Shown here one piece after another: positions 25,059 through 34,553 of a stretch of 64,000 nt of DNA. The DNA is taken from contig CAYVXD010000005.1 in NCBI GenBank assembly GCA_964454265.1, positions 3,127 through 67,126 of the forward strand. The letters are read 5' to 3'. A program made the position numbers and the translations under genes. Within the stretch, counting starts at the first letter, position 1. Each line of letters begins with the position of its first letter. This stretch comes from JAUWMI01 sp964454265. Lineage in GTDB: Bacteria > Sumerlaeota > Sumerlaeia > MWCT01 > JAUWMI01. The notes below the pieces were generated by a model, which was given only the letters and a program-made list of their open reading frames with translations, was not told the DNA's origin and searched no databases.

Positions 25059-26651
25059 CTATGCTGCCTTCGAACTCTTCGCAAGGATTCGACCGGAGCG
25101 TTTACCTGTTAACGAACCCTGCCACAGTGTGACAACTCCATTAACAATAACGCCTTCGACGCCGGTTGGATACTGATGTGGATTGGCGTAGGTGGCGGTA
25201 TCGAAGAAGCGTTTCCAATCAAGTACAACCAGGTCGGCGAAATAGCCGGGACGAACGCGTCCGCGTTTTTTCAGTTCAAATCGCTCAGCGCATCGCGACG
25301 TAACTTTCGCGACTGCCTCCTCCAGTGCCAGCAGCGGCCTTTCCTTCACGTAATCGCGAAAAAATTTGGGAAACGTACCATAAGCACGTGGATGCGGCTT
25401 GCCATGCGATAGCACCCCATAAGGTGCCCAGGCTGAACTGTCGCTACAAACCAGTCCACAGGAATGCATGATGGCCAGGTCGGTATCTTCCTGACACATC
25501 GAGAAAGCACAGATTGCGGTACCCAACCGGCTGCATACCAGCAGGTCAATGAAAAGGTCAAAAGGGTCCATCCCGATCTTGCGGGCAATCTCTGCCAGTG
25601 TTTCACCTTCCCAGGCCCTGTATTTTTCACATGCGGAAAATGCAAGAAGAATAGAATCCCAACCCTTTTCTCCCTCGTTATTTACGCTGACTGCGTCAAG
25701 AATTTTCGTGCGCATTGCCGGATCAGTGAGGCGCGACAACGTGGCCTCAGCGCCTCCCTCATGCGCCCACTTTGGCAACAGCGAATCCAAAGAGGTGCTG
25801 CTCGCTATATACGGGTACTTGTCGAATTGAACGTCCAGCGAATCGGCTCGTGCCTGCTCAATCAGCTCGATGGCCTGGCGTACTTTTCCCCAATTGCGAG
25901 GGGCCGATGCCTTGAGATGCGACACCTGCACTGCAACACCGGCCTCGCGACCAATCTGGATCGCCTCCTGAATGGCGTCGAGCAATGTATCCCCTTCGCC
26001 ACGAACGTGCGAAGCGTACAGCCCATTTGCCTTTTTGGCTGCCTGAGCAAGGGCGGCAATTTCCGCAGTGTCGGCAAAGTAGCCTGGTGCGTAGATCAAA
26101 CCGGTTGACAGGCCGAAGGCGCCGCAGTCCATCGCTTTCTCTACTTCCAGTTGCATGCGTTTAAGCTGATCAGCATCTGGTTTTCTGTTTTCATACCCGA
26201 GCACAGATCCGCGAATTGACCCCTGGCCGATAAACAGTGCAACATTCACTGCAGGACTGCCAGCCTGGAGATTCTCGCAATATCCCTCAATATCTGTCCA
26301 TGTTATGTCCAGGTTGTATTTTTTCATATCTTCCTGTATTCGAGTACGGTATGGTCCTTGCAGGGGAAAGGCGGAAGATCCGCATTGGCCGATGATTTCA
26401 GTGGTAACGCCCTGGCGCAATTTGCTCTCGGCATTCGGATTGATAATCAGGTTCATATCCGAGTGAGAATGGGCGTCAATAAATCCAGGTGTAATCAGCA
26501 GGTTGGTCGCGTCCAGGGTCTCGCGCGCTTCCACCGAGCCTAGATGGCTTACTTCGGCAATTGTATCGTCTTCTATTGCCACGTCAGCCGTCTTGCTTGG
26601 TGAACCCGAACCATCCAGAATCGTGCCGTTCTTGATCAGAAGGTCAAACAT
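25059..26651 (-). CDS. N-acyl-D-amino-acid deacylase (D-aminoacylase)
   Basis: This 530-residue amidohydrolase-superfamily enzyme releases D-amino acids from N-acylated forms, or acts on related dihydropyrimidine/D-glutamate substrates. Visible are the metal motif FIDAHSHSDM, TTEIIGQCGSSAFP with the metal-bridging Cys, the His-containing VSHLKASAPRNWGK, and SDSSAWAPYG near the end of the barrel. The C-terminal beta domain (RVRPGYFADLVVLDW, GVIVNGVVTLWQG) matches the family. AAAGGA precedes the ATG. It follows cstA by 16 bases, so peptide import and D-amino-acid release are probably co-expressed. Confidence 0.9.
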   Translation of the reverse strand: MFDLLIKNGTILDGSGSPSKTADVAIEDDTIAEVSHLGSVEARETLDATNLLITPGFIDAHSHSDMNLIINPNAESKLRQGVTTEIIGQCGSSAFPLQGPYRTRIQEDMKKYNLDITWTDIEGYCENLQAGSPAVNVALFIGQGSIRGSVLGYENRKPDADQLKRMQLEVEKAMDCGAFGLSTGLIYAPGYFADTAEIAALAQAAKKANGLYASHVRGEGDTLLDAIQEAIQIGREAGVAVQVSHLKASAPRNWGKVRQAIELIEQARADSLDVQFDKYPYIASSTSLDSLLPKWAHEGGAEATLSRLTDPAMRTKILDAVSVNNEGEKGWDSILLAFSACEKYRAWEGETLAEIARKIGMDPFDLFIDLLVCSRLGTAICAFSMCQEDTDLAIMHSCGLVCSDSSAWAPYGVLSHGKPHPRAYGTFPKFFRDYVKERPLLALEEAVAKVTSRCAERFELKKRGRVRPGYFADLVVLDWKRFFDTATYANPHQYPTGVEGVIVNGVVTLWQGSLTGKRSGRILAKSSKAA

Positions 26652-26667
26652 AAGAGTGATCCTTTAT

Positions 26668-28440
26668 CTATTTTATGCTAACCGTAATATCCTCAGCTTC
26701 TGAGGGCTTAGCAAGAGGTCGTTTAAAGAATGCTCGCACCGCTAGCACAAGAACGCCAATTGCCAGAATCAGTAGCAGAATATCCGTTGTGGCAAGCAGG
26801 TAGTTTCTGCTCTTGATGAATCGTCCCAGTAGTATCCGCAGCGCATTCAGGGTGGTTGCTGCCATAAAGATCATTGGAAGCAAGGTGAAGAGAAAGCTTT
26901 TTCCTTTATGCAAAAGCCATAGGGAGATGGCAACGAGTGCGAGTGCAGCCACCAGCTGGTTTGCCGTGCCAAAGATTAACCAGAGCTTGCCAATGGCGTT
27001 TGTGTAGGCAATGAGAAACATCAGCACTGCTGATAGAGCGGAATTGAACCAGTAATGCCGAAGGAGCTTTGGTACCTTGCCGTGAAATACAATATCCCAG
27101 AGCTCTTCAAACAGGTAGCGATTCATCCGCACAGCCGTGTCCAGCGTGGTCACAATGAATCCCTCAACTACAAGAATGCCCAGGACACTGCCAATGGCAA
27201 TTGGCAGCCCGATGCTTTTCCACAGGAGTAAGCCGCAAGCCAGAGAAAAGGCAAAAATAGGATTGGAAGTCCCCCCTCCTGCTCCGGGATGCACGATTGC
27301 TTTGTATTCATCCATTGACAGCATAGACGCAGCAGTCACGATTACCAGCACGCTCAGGGTTGACTCCAGCAGCATCGCGTAATAGCCCATCTTAGTCTGG
27401 GTCTCCTTGGCGATTTGCTTCACCGTAGTACCACTGGCAACCATCGAGTGAAATCCTGAAATTGCTCCACACCCAATGGTTATGAAAAGAATTGGCCACA
27501 TGGCCCCTAATATTGCTGTGCCTTCCGCAATATTCAGCGCCGGGATCTGGAAATGAACACCATGAAAGCCGTTTACCACTACACCAACTGCCAGCAGGCC
27601 CAGGCCACCATAGAGCACCTGCACGTTGACAAAATCACGCGGCTGCAAAATGAACCAGATGGGTATCCCTGCTGCAAACAAGGTATAAATGCTAATGATG
27701 ACCATCCACATATTCTGGCTGATCGAGACGGGATAGCGAAATCCCAGCAAGACGGAGACGATGCAGATACCTGCGGCGAGCAGAAATGCCTGAAGCGTCT
27801 TCAACCGGCGCTTATAGATTAGAAAGCCCAGCAGAGGAGCGCAGCACGTAATAAAAATCACCGAGCTCGAAGCAATACCACCAATTCTGCCCTGAACAAC
27901 TCCTTTGGCATCAACCGTAGTCTTTAATAATGTCTGATCTGCCGGGAGCTGCAATTCCTCCAGCGGATATATCGAGGTTAAGGAGATTGCGGCCAATTTC
28001 AGAAATGCAGATGTTACCAGAATAATCATGATTAATAGAAACAGGATAAAAAGGAGGAAGCCGGTATTGCCGAGAGACTTTCGGGCGATTTCAGCAATGG
28101 ACTTTCCACGTTCCCGCAAACTTGTAAAGAGTGCAGTGAAGTCGTGTACGGCGCCGAAGAAAATACCGCCAAACACAACCCAGCACCATGCAGGTAGATA
28201 CCCGTAGACCAGGGCAAGGATAGGGCCAACAATTGGGGCAACACCCGCAATGGTTGCATAGTGGTGAGCAAAGACTACCGAGGGTTTTGTCACAACGTAG
28301 TCCCGGCCGTCATGTAGTTCCACAGCCGGCGTTGGCCGACGATCATCCGCATCGTACACGCGTGATATATAGCGCGGATACGTTCGACCGGCAATGAGAA
28401 ACAGCCCAATCGCAATCAAAAGCAGGAAAATGATATTCAT
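26668..28440 (-). CDS. cstA: Carbon starvation protein CstA, peptide/pyruvate transporter family
   Basis: This 590-residue inner-membrane protein has about sixteen hydrophobic spans. Family signatures are FAHHYATIAGVAPIVGP, GGIFFGAVHDF and TLDTAVRMNRYLFEELW. CstA members import peptides or, in some species, pyruvate during carbon shortage. I begin it at the ATG at 28440 (MNIIFLLLIAIGLFL), because the family starts with this hydrophobic segment; a frame open to 28566 would add 42 residues. The stop is 16 bases before the D-aminoacylase ATG, which suggests one operon for scavenging peptides. No CstA regulator is nearby. Confidence 0.93.
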   Translation of the reverse strand: MNIIFLLLIAIGLFLIAGRTYPRYISRVYDADDRRPTPAVELHDGRDYVVTKPSVVFAHHYATIAGVAPIVGPILALVYGYLPAWCWVVFGGIFFGAVHDFTALFTSLRERGKSIAEIARKSLGNTGFLLFILFLLIMIILVTSAFLKLAAISLTSIYPLEELQLPADQTLLKTTVDAKGVVQGRIGGIASSSVIFITCCAPLLGFLIYKRRLKTLQAFLLAAGICIVSVLLGFRYPVSISQNMWMVIISIYTLFAAGIPIWFILQPRDFVNVQVLYGGLGLLAVGVVVNGFHGVHFQIPALNIAEGTAILGAMWPILFITIGCGAISGFHSMVASGTTVKQIAKETQTKMGYYAMLLESTLSVLVIVTAASMLSMDEYKAIVHPGAGGGTSNPIFAFSLACGLLLWKSIGLPIAIGSVLGILVVEGFIVTTLDTAVRMNRYLFEELWDIVFHGKVPKLLRHYWFNSALSAVLMFLIAYTNAIGKLWLIFGTANQLVAALALVAISLWLLHKGKSFLFTLLPMIFMAATTLNALRILLGRFIKSRNYLLATTDILLLILAIGVLVLAVRAFFKRPLAKPSEAEDITVSIK

Positions 28441-28844
28441 TACCACCAGCCTGACTGTGTCATCGAGGCAAGAAGCGCGACCGTTGACGATTTGCAAAAA
28501 TGCCAAAAGGGTAATTGCTATATTAAGGCATTTTGTCAATAGTTCAAGTAGATTCTTGAGCAGCACTCGTATGTCTGCACAGCACGGTCGTGCGGTAGAC
28601 AGCCTGTTGAATCGCTAATATGGCGGCGAGCGCAAAGAAAAATTTCCTGGATGGCAAATGACGGGCCGAAAAAGCAAACGCACGTCGTCCATTCGAGTAC
28701 GTTTTGTATCGTCCAAATCCACAGGTTAGCCTCTGGAATTGGCAGTAATGCCGATTCTCTTTGACAAGTTTTACCCCTCCCAGCTATATATTGTTTAGAG
28801 AAATCTCTTTTTCGTCAGCTATTCCAGTCGGGAGGTGTTGATAA
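28441..28844. other. Divergent region between cstA and yjbQ
   Basis: 404 bases. An in-frame extension of cstA reaches 28566 but is unlikely to be translated. A promoter toward yjbQ is listed separately. I see no RNA gene or riboswitch-like conserved core. Confidence 0.4.
28761..28790 (+). promoter_or_regulatory. Promoter for yjbQ-like gene
   Basis: TTGACA at 28761-28766 with TATATA at 28785-28790, spacer 18. The start would be near 28797, 48 bases before the ATG at 28845, with GGGAGG (28831-28836) as the ribosome site. Confidence 0.55.
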
Positions 28845-29240
28845 ATGATTGAGTTGAGCGTGGAAACACACGCGCGCGTCGAATTCGTTGACATCACGGC
28901 ACAGATTGCGCGTTCGATAAGCGAGCAAAAGTTTCGCACGGGAGTTTGCGTAGTGTATGTTCCCCACACGACAGCCGCTGTGACGATTAATGAAAATGCT
29001 GATCCATCAGTGGTGGCAGACATCATCGCCGCGCTGGATAAACTTGTACCCTGCGATTGGCAGTATCGCCATAGCGAAGGCAACTCTGATGCCCATATCA
29101 AGGCAAGCCTGGTTGGCTCTTCGCTTTATCTTATCGTCGAGAACCAAAAGTTGCAGCTCGGCACATGGCAAGGAGTCTATTTTTGTGAGTTCGACGGCCC
29201 TCGGCACCGGCGCTGTTTCGTCAAGTTGCTGCCGGGATGA
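28845..29240 (+). CDS. YjbQ family protein (UPF0047, secondary thiamine-phosphate synthase family)
   Basis: This 131-residue protein is a small single-domain beta-rich fold that is highly conserved and often trimeric with a zinc site. Signatures are CVVYVPHTTAAVTINENADPS, DAHIKASLVGSS, the run LGTWQGVYFCEFDGPR and the terminal RRCFVKLL. Some members make thiamine phosphate weakly; the true physiological role is not settled. A strong GGGAGG ribosome site precedes the ATG. It stands alone, divergent from cstA and convergent with cdsA. Confidence 0.92.
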   Translation: MIELSVETHARVEFVDITAQIARSISEQKFRTGVCVVYVPHTTAAVTINENADPSVVADIIAALDKLVPCDWQYRHSEGNSDAHIKASLVGSSLYLIVENQKLQLGTWQGVYFCEFDGPRHRRCFVKLLPG

Positions 29241-29452
29241 AGACGAACCAGAGGCTCAGAGGAGGGGATTTAGGTGGTGAGCGCATAAGAGTATTCAAAT
29301 TGGTTCTGGTTTGCCGCACTCCAGCAAGAAACTGTGATTGTGGCGCGGGCTGGGAAGTGCATGATGGATTAAAGACTCTTTGCTGTCAGCTCGGGTGGAT
29401 TTTCCTCAGGAGAATGGCCAGCTAAAAAGCAGTGTGCAAGCTTCCCAGGCAA

Positions 29453-30292
29453 TCAGTAAAAAATCTGTGGCGGATGACCAAACGGGTGAAAAATGAGAAT
29501 ATATCCATAGAGGAGGGGTAGCGTGAAGAGCAAGCTGTCAATGATATCGAGAAAACCGCCGTGTCCTGTAAAGCTATAGCCAGAATCCTTTGCTCCTGCG
29601 GCGCGCTTGAGGCTCGACTCTGCGAGATCACCTATCTGGGCCGCTATCGTTGTGCTGAGCGAAAGCACGACGAGCGTGTAGTAACTGACAAAGGCGAATA
29701 ACCCGGGAACGATGTGCTTTAGCAGGACTGCGGCAATGATTGCCGCTACTGCACCACCGATCGCGCCTTCCACCGTTTTTTTTGGACTCATGCGGAGCGC
29801 GAGCTTTGTGCGTCCCAATTCGCGCCCGATGAAGTATGCCCCCGAATCAGTAGCCCAGACGATAATCACCATCAAAACAATCAGCGCTTTTCCCAGCGGA
29901 GAGAAGCGTAAGATCATCATCCCCAGACCAAGCGGCAATGCCACGTACAACGGCCCAAACAGCGTAACGGCGGTAGTTTGAATCACGTTTGTATAGCTAT
30001 ATTGAATCAGGTGGAGGGTGAACACTACAGCGAGTGCGGCTGCGAAGATGAAAGGAAGATGAACGCCTCGCGTCAGAATGCTATCGGCAAGAATCGCGAC
30101 AGTGAACAATAAGCCTGGTATCCACTTAGGCCGGAAGCTGGCCAGAGAGACCAGGCTGAAGTACTCGTATGTGCCAAAGAGCGCAATGATAAATACAATT
30201 AGATACAGCACCAATTTAAGCTGCGGGACGAACAGGCTGCCGAAGATGAGCGCGATGAGGATGAATGCCGAGGACATTCGTCGCAGCGTCAT
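29453..30292 (-). CDS. cdsA: Phosphatidate cytidylyltransferase (CDP-diacylglycerol synthase)
   Basis: A 279-residue inner-membrane enzyme that makes CDP-diacylglycerol from CTP and phosphatidate for phospholipid synthesis. There are about eight membrane segments. The C-terminal signature is present as SSLKRAAGAKDSG followed by GHGGFLDIIDS; the usual DR before the last Asp is DI here, a small departure. DSGAYFIGRELGRTKLA and SPKKTVEGAIGG are further family matches. It closes the rpsB-tsf-pyrH-frr-uppS-cdsA operon, 15 bases after uppS. Downstream genes often seen next (dxr, rseP) are absent. Confidence 0.95.
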   Translation of the reverse strand: MTLRRMSSAFILIALIFGSLFVPQLKLVLYLIVFIIALFGTYEYFSLVSLASFRPKWIPGLLFTVAILADSILTRGVHLPFIFAAALAVVFTLHLIQYSYTNVIQTTAVTLFGPLYVALPLGLGMMILRFSPLGKALIVLMVIIVWATDSGAYFIGRELGRTKLALRMSPKKTVEGAIGGAVAAIIAAVLLKHIVPGLFAFVSYYTLVVLSLSTTIAAQIGDLAESSLKRAAGAKDSGYSFTGHGGFLDIIDSLLFTLPLLYGYILIFHPFGHPPQIFY

Positions 30293-30307
30293 GCCCTAAG
30301 GGCCTCC

Positions 30308-31081
30308 TTAGACCTTTCCAAATCGCCGCTCGCGTTTCTGGTAAGCGATTAGCGCTTCCATTAAGTCCGCCTTGCGAAAATCTGGCCACAACGTTTTTGT
30401 TACGTATATTTCAGTATAAGCAATTTGCCAAAGAAGAAAGTTGCTAATACGCATTTCCCCACTGGTCCTGATCAGCAGGTCTGGATTCCCAAGTTCAGGA
30501 TGATACAGGTAAGTGGCGAAGCGCTCAGGGGTCAGATCCTGCTCGGTGATGCGAGCGGCCTGAAAGTCGCGAAGGATTTTTTTAGTTGCGTCAACGATTT
30601 CCGTGCGGCTTCCGTAGCTCAGAGCCATGTTGAGTACCAGGCCTGTATTTTTTGCTGTTTTGGCAATTATGTCATCGAGAACGCGGCGTGTAGCTGAAGG
30701 AAGGTCATCCAGAGATCCAGATGCCACGAACCGCACGTTCTTCTTTTGCAGCTCAGGCAATTGAGCACGCAGATAATGCCGTAAGAGCGCCATCAGAGCC
30801 ATAATCTCTCGCTTCGAGCGAGTCCAATTCTCCTTCGAAAAGGCATAGAGAGTGAGGACATGAATCCCCAGCTCACCGCATGCAGTAACCACATGCCGGA
30901 CTGCCTTGACCCCGGCGCGATGCCCGTGAATACGGTCTTTGAAGCCGTGCAGCTTTGCCCAGCGACCATTGCCATCCATAATAATAGCCACATGGCGAGG
31001 CAGCCGGGCTGGGTCAATCTGTTCCTGCAGCTGCGCGAGCGTCGGTCGGTTCTGTTCTGGCTGTAGCTTCTGTTTACTCAT
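30308..31081 (-). CDS. uppS: Isoprenyl transferase (undecaprenyl diphosphate synthase)
   Basis: A 257-residue cis-prenyltransferase making the C55 lipid carrier used for peptidoglycan and surface polysaccharides. It has the catalytic Asp in IIMDGNGRWAK, then GHRAGVKAVRHVV, LYAFSKENWTRS, and the C-terminal RTSGEMRISNFLLWQIAYTE with WPDF, all canonical. Carriers made by this enzyme would feed the several GT-C glycosyltransferases in the window. It is separated from frr by 170 bases but remains in the conserved order. Confidence 0.97.
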   Translation of the reverse strand: MSKQKLQPEQNRPTLAQLQEQIDPARLPRHVAIIMDGNGRWAKLHGFKDRIHGHRAGVKAVRHVVTACGELGIHVLTLYAFSKENWTRSKREIMALMALLRHYLRAQLPELQKKNVRFVASGSLDDLPSATRRVLDDIIAKTAKNTGLVLNMALSYGSRTEIVDATKKILRDFQAARITEQDLTPERFATYLYHPELGNPDLLIRTSGEMRISNFLLWQIAYTEIYVTKTLWPDFRKADLMEALIAYQKRERRFGKV

Positions 31082-31251
31082 CGTGACAGCATTATGAGCA
31101 CACGTGAATCAGGATATAAGCAAGCGCCCAGCGGTGCGAATGCCCATCGCATCATTGCACAAATTGCGCTCGCTTTTACAAGGTAGACCATATATGACTG
31201 GTACATAAGCCGAAAAACGACAGGCAGGCGTGTGAAGGTCTCATGAATCCT

Positions 31252-31809
31252 CTAGACTTCCAGTATTTCTTCTTCTTTTGTTTTGAGCAACTGATTGATC
31301 TTCTCGATATGCTCATGCGTAATTTGCTGAATTTTATCAAGCGCCTTGTAGCATTCATCCTCGGAGATTTTATGATCCTTTTCCATCCGCTTGACCTCAT
31401 CCTTCGTATGGCGTCGTATATTGCGGATACTTACGCGTCCCTCTTCCGCCATGTGCTTTGCGACCTTGACCAGCTCCATTCGCCGCTCTTCGGTCAGTGG
31501 TGGAATATTTATACGGATCACCTTGCCGTCATTAATGGGTGTCAAGCCCAGATTGGCAGCCAGAATAGCTTTTTCAATGGCCGGGGCAACGTTCTTATCC
31601 CACGGCTGAATTACTATGTTTCGCGGATCGGGTGTGCTGAGCGTACTTACCTGTTTCAATGGCAATTGTGAGCCGTAGGCATCTACCACCACTTGATCAA
31701 GGATGCCAAGTGACGCTCGCCCGGTGCGGATTGTGCTGAATTCGTGCTCGACGGCCTGAATTGCCGAGTTCATCTTGGCTTGAGATTCGCGAAATTGTTC
31801 CTTAAGCAT
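31252..31809 (-). CDS. frr: Ribosome recycling factor
   Basis: This 185-residue protein splits post-termination ribosomes with EF-G. The sequence shows EFSTIRTGRAS, DAYGSQLPLKQVSTLSTPDPR, IQPWDKNV, RINIPPLTEERR and RNIRRHTKDEVK, the typical three-helix plus beta-domain arrangement. I start at the ATG at 31809 (MLKEQF), which overlaps the end of pyrH by 8 bases with AGGA just upstream; the longer frame to 31848 would add 13 residues from inside pyrH. Confidence 0.97.
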   Translation of the reverse strand: MLKEQFRESQAKMNSAIQAVEHEFSTIRTGRASLGILDQVVVDAYGSQLPLKQVSTLSTPDPRNIVIQPWDKNVAPAIEKAILAANLGLTPINDGKVIRINIPPLTEERRMELVKVAKHMAEEGRVSIRNIRRHTKDEVKRMEKDHKISEDECYKALDKIQQITHEHIEKINQLLKTKEEEILEV

Positions 31810-32533
31810 CGTGTTTTCCTGTAACCAGTGTTCCGACTTGCTCCCCAAGAATCACACGCTTGATGTTGCCCTCGGTCATGACGTCGAAGATAACAATAGG
31901 GAGGTTGTTTTCGCGGCAGAGCGAAATGGCCGTTGCATCCATCACGCGGAGGTTCTTGGCGAGCACTTCGGAAAAGCTGATAGTATCGTAACGCTTGGCC
32001 TGTTTATCAGTCTCTGGATCTGCAGTGTAGACCCCATTGACCTTTGTCCCCTTGAGAAGCACCTCCGCTTCGATCTCATTGGCACGCAGGGCTGCTGCGG
32101 TATCAGTGGTGAAGAAGGGATTGCCCGTTCCACCGGCAAAGATGACGATCCGTCCTTTTTCGAGATGCCGAATGGCGCGGCGACGAATGTAGGACTCAGC
32201 CACTTCTTTAATCTCAATCGCCGATTGCACGCGGGTGATGACCCCTTTTTTTTCCAGCGCATCCTGGAGCGTCAGCGAGTTAATAATCGTCGCGATCATT
32301 CCGATGTAATCAGCTACCGTTCGGTTCATACCAGCCGCATCGGCTGAGGTCCCTCGGAAGATATTTCCTCCACCGATTACAACTGCCACTTGGACGCCCA
32401 GCTGCGTGATCTCACTCAGCTGTTCCGCGATCGAGTTGATAACGATACGGTCAATCCCAAAGTCGGAATTCCCTCGCAGGATCTCTCCACTGAGTTTTAG
32501 CACTACTCGCTTGTAACGCGGCTGTTGTTTCAT
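31802..32533 (-). CDS. pyrH: UMP kinase
   Basis: A 243-residue hexameric kinase forming UDP from UMP and ATP. It has the phosphate-binding KRVVLKLSGE, VVIGGGNIFRG, TADYIGMIATIIN, GGTGNPFFTTDTAAALRA and MDATAISLCRENNLPI, all in standard order and at standard length. It lies between tsf and frr, overlapping frr by 8 bases, consistent with translational coupling. Confidence 0.97.
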   Translation of the reverse strand: MKQQPRYKRVVLKLSGEILRGNSDFGIDRIVINSIAEQLSEITQLGVQVAVVIGGGNIFRGTSADAAGMNRTVADYIGMIATIINSLTLQDALEKKGVITRVQSAIEIKEVAESYIRRRAIRHLEKGRIVIFAGGTGNPFFTTDTAAALRANEIEAEVLLKGTKVNGVYTADPETDKQAKRYDTISFSEVLAKNLRVMDATAISLCRENNLPIVIFDVMTEGNIKRVILGEQVGTLVTGKHDA

Positions 32534-32578
32534 ACGTCTGCTCTTTCAGCGCCGAGTCGAGCCGCTCACGCGGTTTGC

Positions 32579-33202
32579 TCAGTTGGTCGCTGCGCCCTCA
32601 ATGGTTTCACCAACCTTATATCTTGTGAAACGGCGGATAACTACGTTCTCGCCAGTTTTAGCAATGAGATCCTGCAAAACATTCTGGACTGTCACATCCG
32701 GGTTCTTCGCAAACGGCTGCTCCAGCAAACAGACTTCTGAGAAGAATTTCTCCAGCTTCCCTGACACTATTCGGTCAATGATCTTTTCTGGCTTACCTTG
32801 GTTGCGAGCCTGAGCTGCGTAGATCGCCTTTTCGTGCTCCAGCACCTCGGATGGCACGTCCTCTCGCCGAATATAGACAGGCGCATACGCGGCAACGTGC
32901 ATCGCAAGATCCTTCGCAAAGGTCACGAATTCTGCTGTCCGGGCCACGAAATCTGTTTCACAGTTAACCTCAACCAGAACGCCGAGTTTGCCTGGCGGAT
33001 GAATGTAGGCATGAATAAGGCCTTCCTTGGCAGTACGGCTTGTTTTCTTGTCCGCAATAACCTTTCCCTTCTCTCTGAGCAGCACTACTGCCTTCTCAAG
33101 ATTACCACCAGTCTCAGTAAGAACCCTCTTGCATTCCAGTACACCAGCTCCGGTCTTTTCTCGTAACTCTTTAACAAGTGTAGCAGGGACTTCGATACTC
33201 AC
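32579..33202 (-). CDS. tsf: Translation elongation factor Ts
   Basis: A 207-residue guanine-nucleotide exchange factor for EF-Tu. The N-terminal UBA-like domain LVKELREKTGAGVLECKRVL and the core motif EVNCETDFVAR are clear. The protein is at the short end for the family (E. coli has 283), like forms that lack the coiled-coil subdomain. The start is a GTG at 33202 with GAGGAGGAC before it. It follows rpsB by 76 bases. Confidence 0.96.
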   Translation of the reverse strand: MSIEVPATLVKELREKTGAGVLECKRVLTETGGNLEKAVVLLREKGKVIADKKTSRTAKEGLIHAYIHPPGKLGVLVEVNCETDFVARTAEFVTFAKDLAMHVAAYAPVYIRREDVPSEVLEHEKAIYAAQARNQGKPEKIIDRIVSGKLEKFFSEVCLLEQPFAKNPDVTVQNVLQDLIAKTGENVVIRRFTRYKVGETIEGAATN

Positions 33203-33278
33203 TCACGTCCTCCTCTTCGTTTTGCATGTTGGCTGTGCCGCACCGTGTATGACAGCAGCGATTGCGGATACCAGATGC

Positions 33279-34148
33279 CTAGACTTGCTCGCTCGCGGGT
33301 TCTTCATCCGGGGCTATTATGGAAGACGGTGGAGGATGTCTGGGGGCAATTGGCTTTTCAATCTTGGCCTCCATTGGCAGATCTGTGTACTTATTTTCCT
33401 GATCAGGCTCTTCCCCTTCTCCTGGTGCCACCGCTTCGGCTGGCGCTGGAGCTTCGCTCTCAACTTTTGCCATCAATCCCTCGGTAACCGCCTGTACCAT
33501 TTGGCCGCAGATGAGTTTAATTGCTCGAATAGCGTCGTCGTTGCCAGGAACTACATAGTCTATCTGGTCGGGATCGCAATTGGTATCAACGATTGCCACT
33601 ATTGGGATTTTCAGCTTCCGTGCCTCCAGCACGGCGATCTGTTCCTTATGCGGGTCAACGACAAATATAAGCCCCGGGAGCTTATCCATGTTCTTTACGC
33701 CAGACAGATTTTTCTGCAAAGACCCCCGCTCCCTCATGAAACGGCTGGCTTCTTTCTTGCTGTAATTGTTTATCGTGCCATCCTCTTCCATCTTCTCTAG
33801 TTCAATCAGCCGTAACACGCTCTGCCGAATGGTGCGGAAGTTCGTTAGCATACCCCCAAGCCAGCGCGTGTTCACGTAGAACATATTACATTCCTTGGCA
33901 GATTCGTAAATGGTGTCGCGTCCCTGCTTCTTCGTGCCAACGAAGAGCACGGTATGGCCAAGCGCAACGCTATCGCGCACAAACTTATATGCTTCCCGTA
34001 AACAGCGAAGTGTTTTCTTTAAGTCTATGATATAAATACCGTTTCGCTCCGTGTAGATATACTTGGCCATCTTGGGATTCCACCGTCGGCTTTGATGGCC
34101 AAAATGGACTCCAGCCTCTAAGAGTTGCTTCATCGTCACATTAACCAT
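33279..34148 (-). CDS. rpsB: 30S ribosomal protein S2
   Basis: The first gene of the conserved S2 operon, 289 residues. Visible motifs are MKQLLEAGVHFGHQSRRWNPKMAKYI, LFVGTKKQ, RWLGGMLTNF and PGLIFVVDP, DTNCDPDQIDYVVPGNDDAIRAI. After the S2 fold (about residue 228) there is an acidic, Pro/Ala-rich tail of about 60 residues, seen in some phyla but not universal. GAGGAGGCG precedes the ATG. Its promoter must lie within or beyond the N gap 70 bases upstream. Confidence 0.97.
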   Translation of the reverse strand: MVNVTMKQLLEAGVHFGHQSRRWNPKMAKYIYTERNGIYIIDLKKTLRCLREAYKFVRDSVALGHTVLFVGTKKQGRDTIYESAKECNMFYVNTRWLGGMLTNFRTIRQSVLRLIELEKMEEDGTINNYSKKEASRFMRERGSLQKNLSGVKNMDKLPGLIFVVDPHKEQIAVLEARKLKIPIVAIVDTNCDPDQIDYVVPGNDDAIRAIKLICGQMVQAVTEGLMAKVESEAPAPAEAVAPGEGEEPDQENKYTDLPMEAKIEKPIAPRHPPPSSIIAPDEEPASEQV

Positions 34149-34553
34149 ACTACCTACGCCTCCTCAGATTGGTTTTTATTCCTCCGCTGTCCTCATTTGT
34201 CAGTGCAACCAGGTANNNNNNNNNNNNNNNNNNNNNNNNNNNNNNNNNNNNNNNNNNNNNNNNNNNNNNNNNNNNNNNNNNNNNNNNNNNNNNNNNNNNN
34301 NNNNNNNNNNNNNNNAACCAGGTACGATTTCTGGCACCACACTGACATCAGACAGCGTGTGTGATTGCACGCAGAAACCCGATGTGAGAAAACCCTACTT
34401 CTACACCGTGCGTGACGAAATGCTGAAGGTATATAGCAAAGGCACAAGCCACAGGCAAGGAAAAAATCCCTTGCATTTGCACATGGAGAATTCGCTATAC
34501 GAATACCCTGCCAGAGGCTTCATGTACCGTATGAAGTCTGGAGCAGCAACGTC
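34149..34553. other. Intergenic region with scaffold gap
   Basis: 405 bases upstream of rpsB, including 100 Ns (34216-34315). Both gap edges end in the same nine bases, AACCAGGTA (34207-34215 and 34316-34324). This suggests two contig ends that share a terminal k-mer. No tRNA or leader RNA is recognisable in the readable part. Confidence 0.6.

Noticed and set aside
25059..28440. Riboswitch before the cstA/D-aminoacylase operon
   Set aside because: No conserved riboswitch core was found upstream of 28440; the leader is A/T-rich without paired elements.
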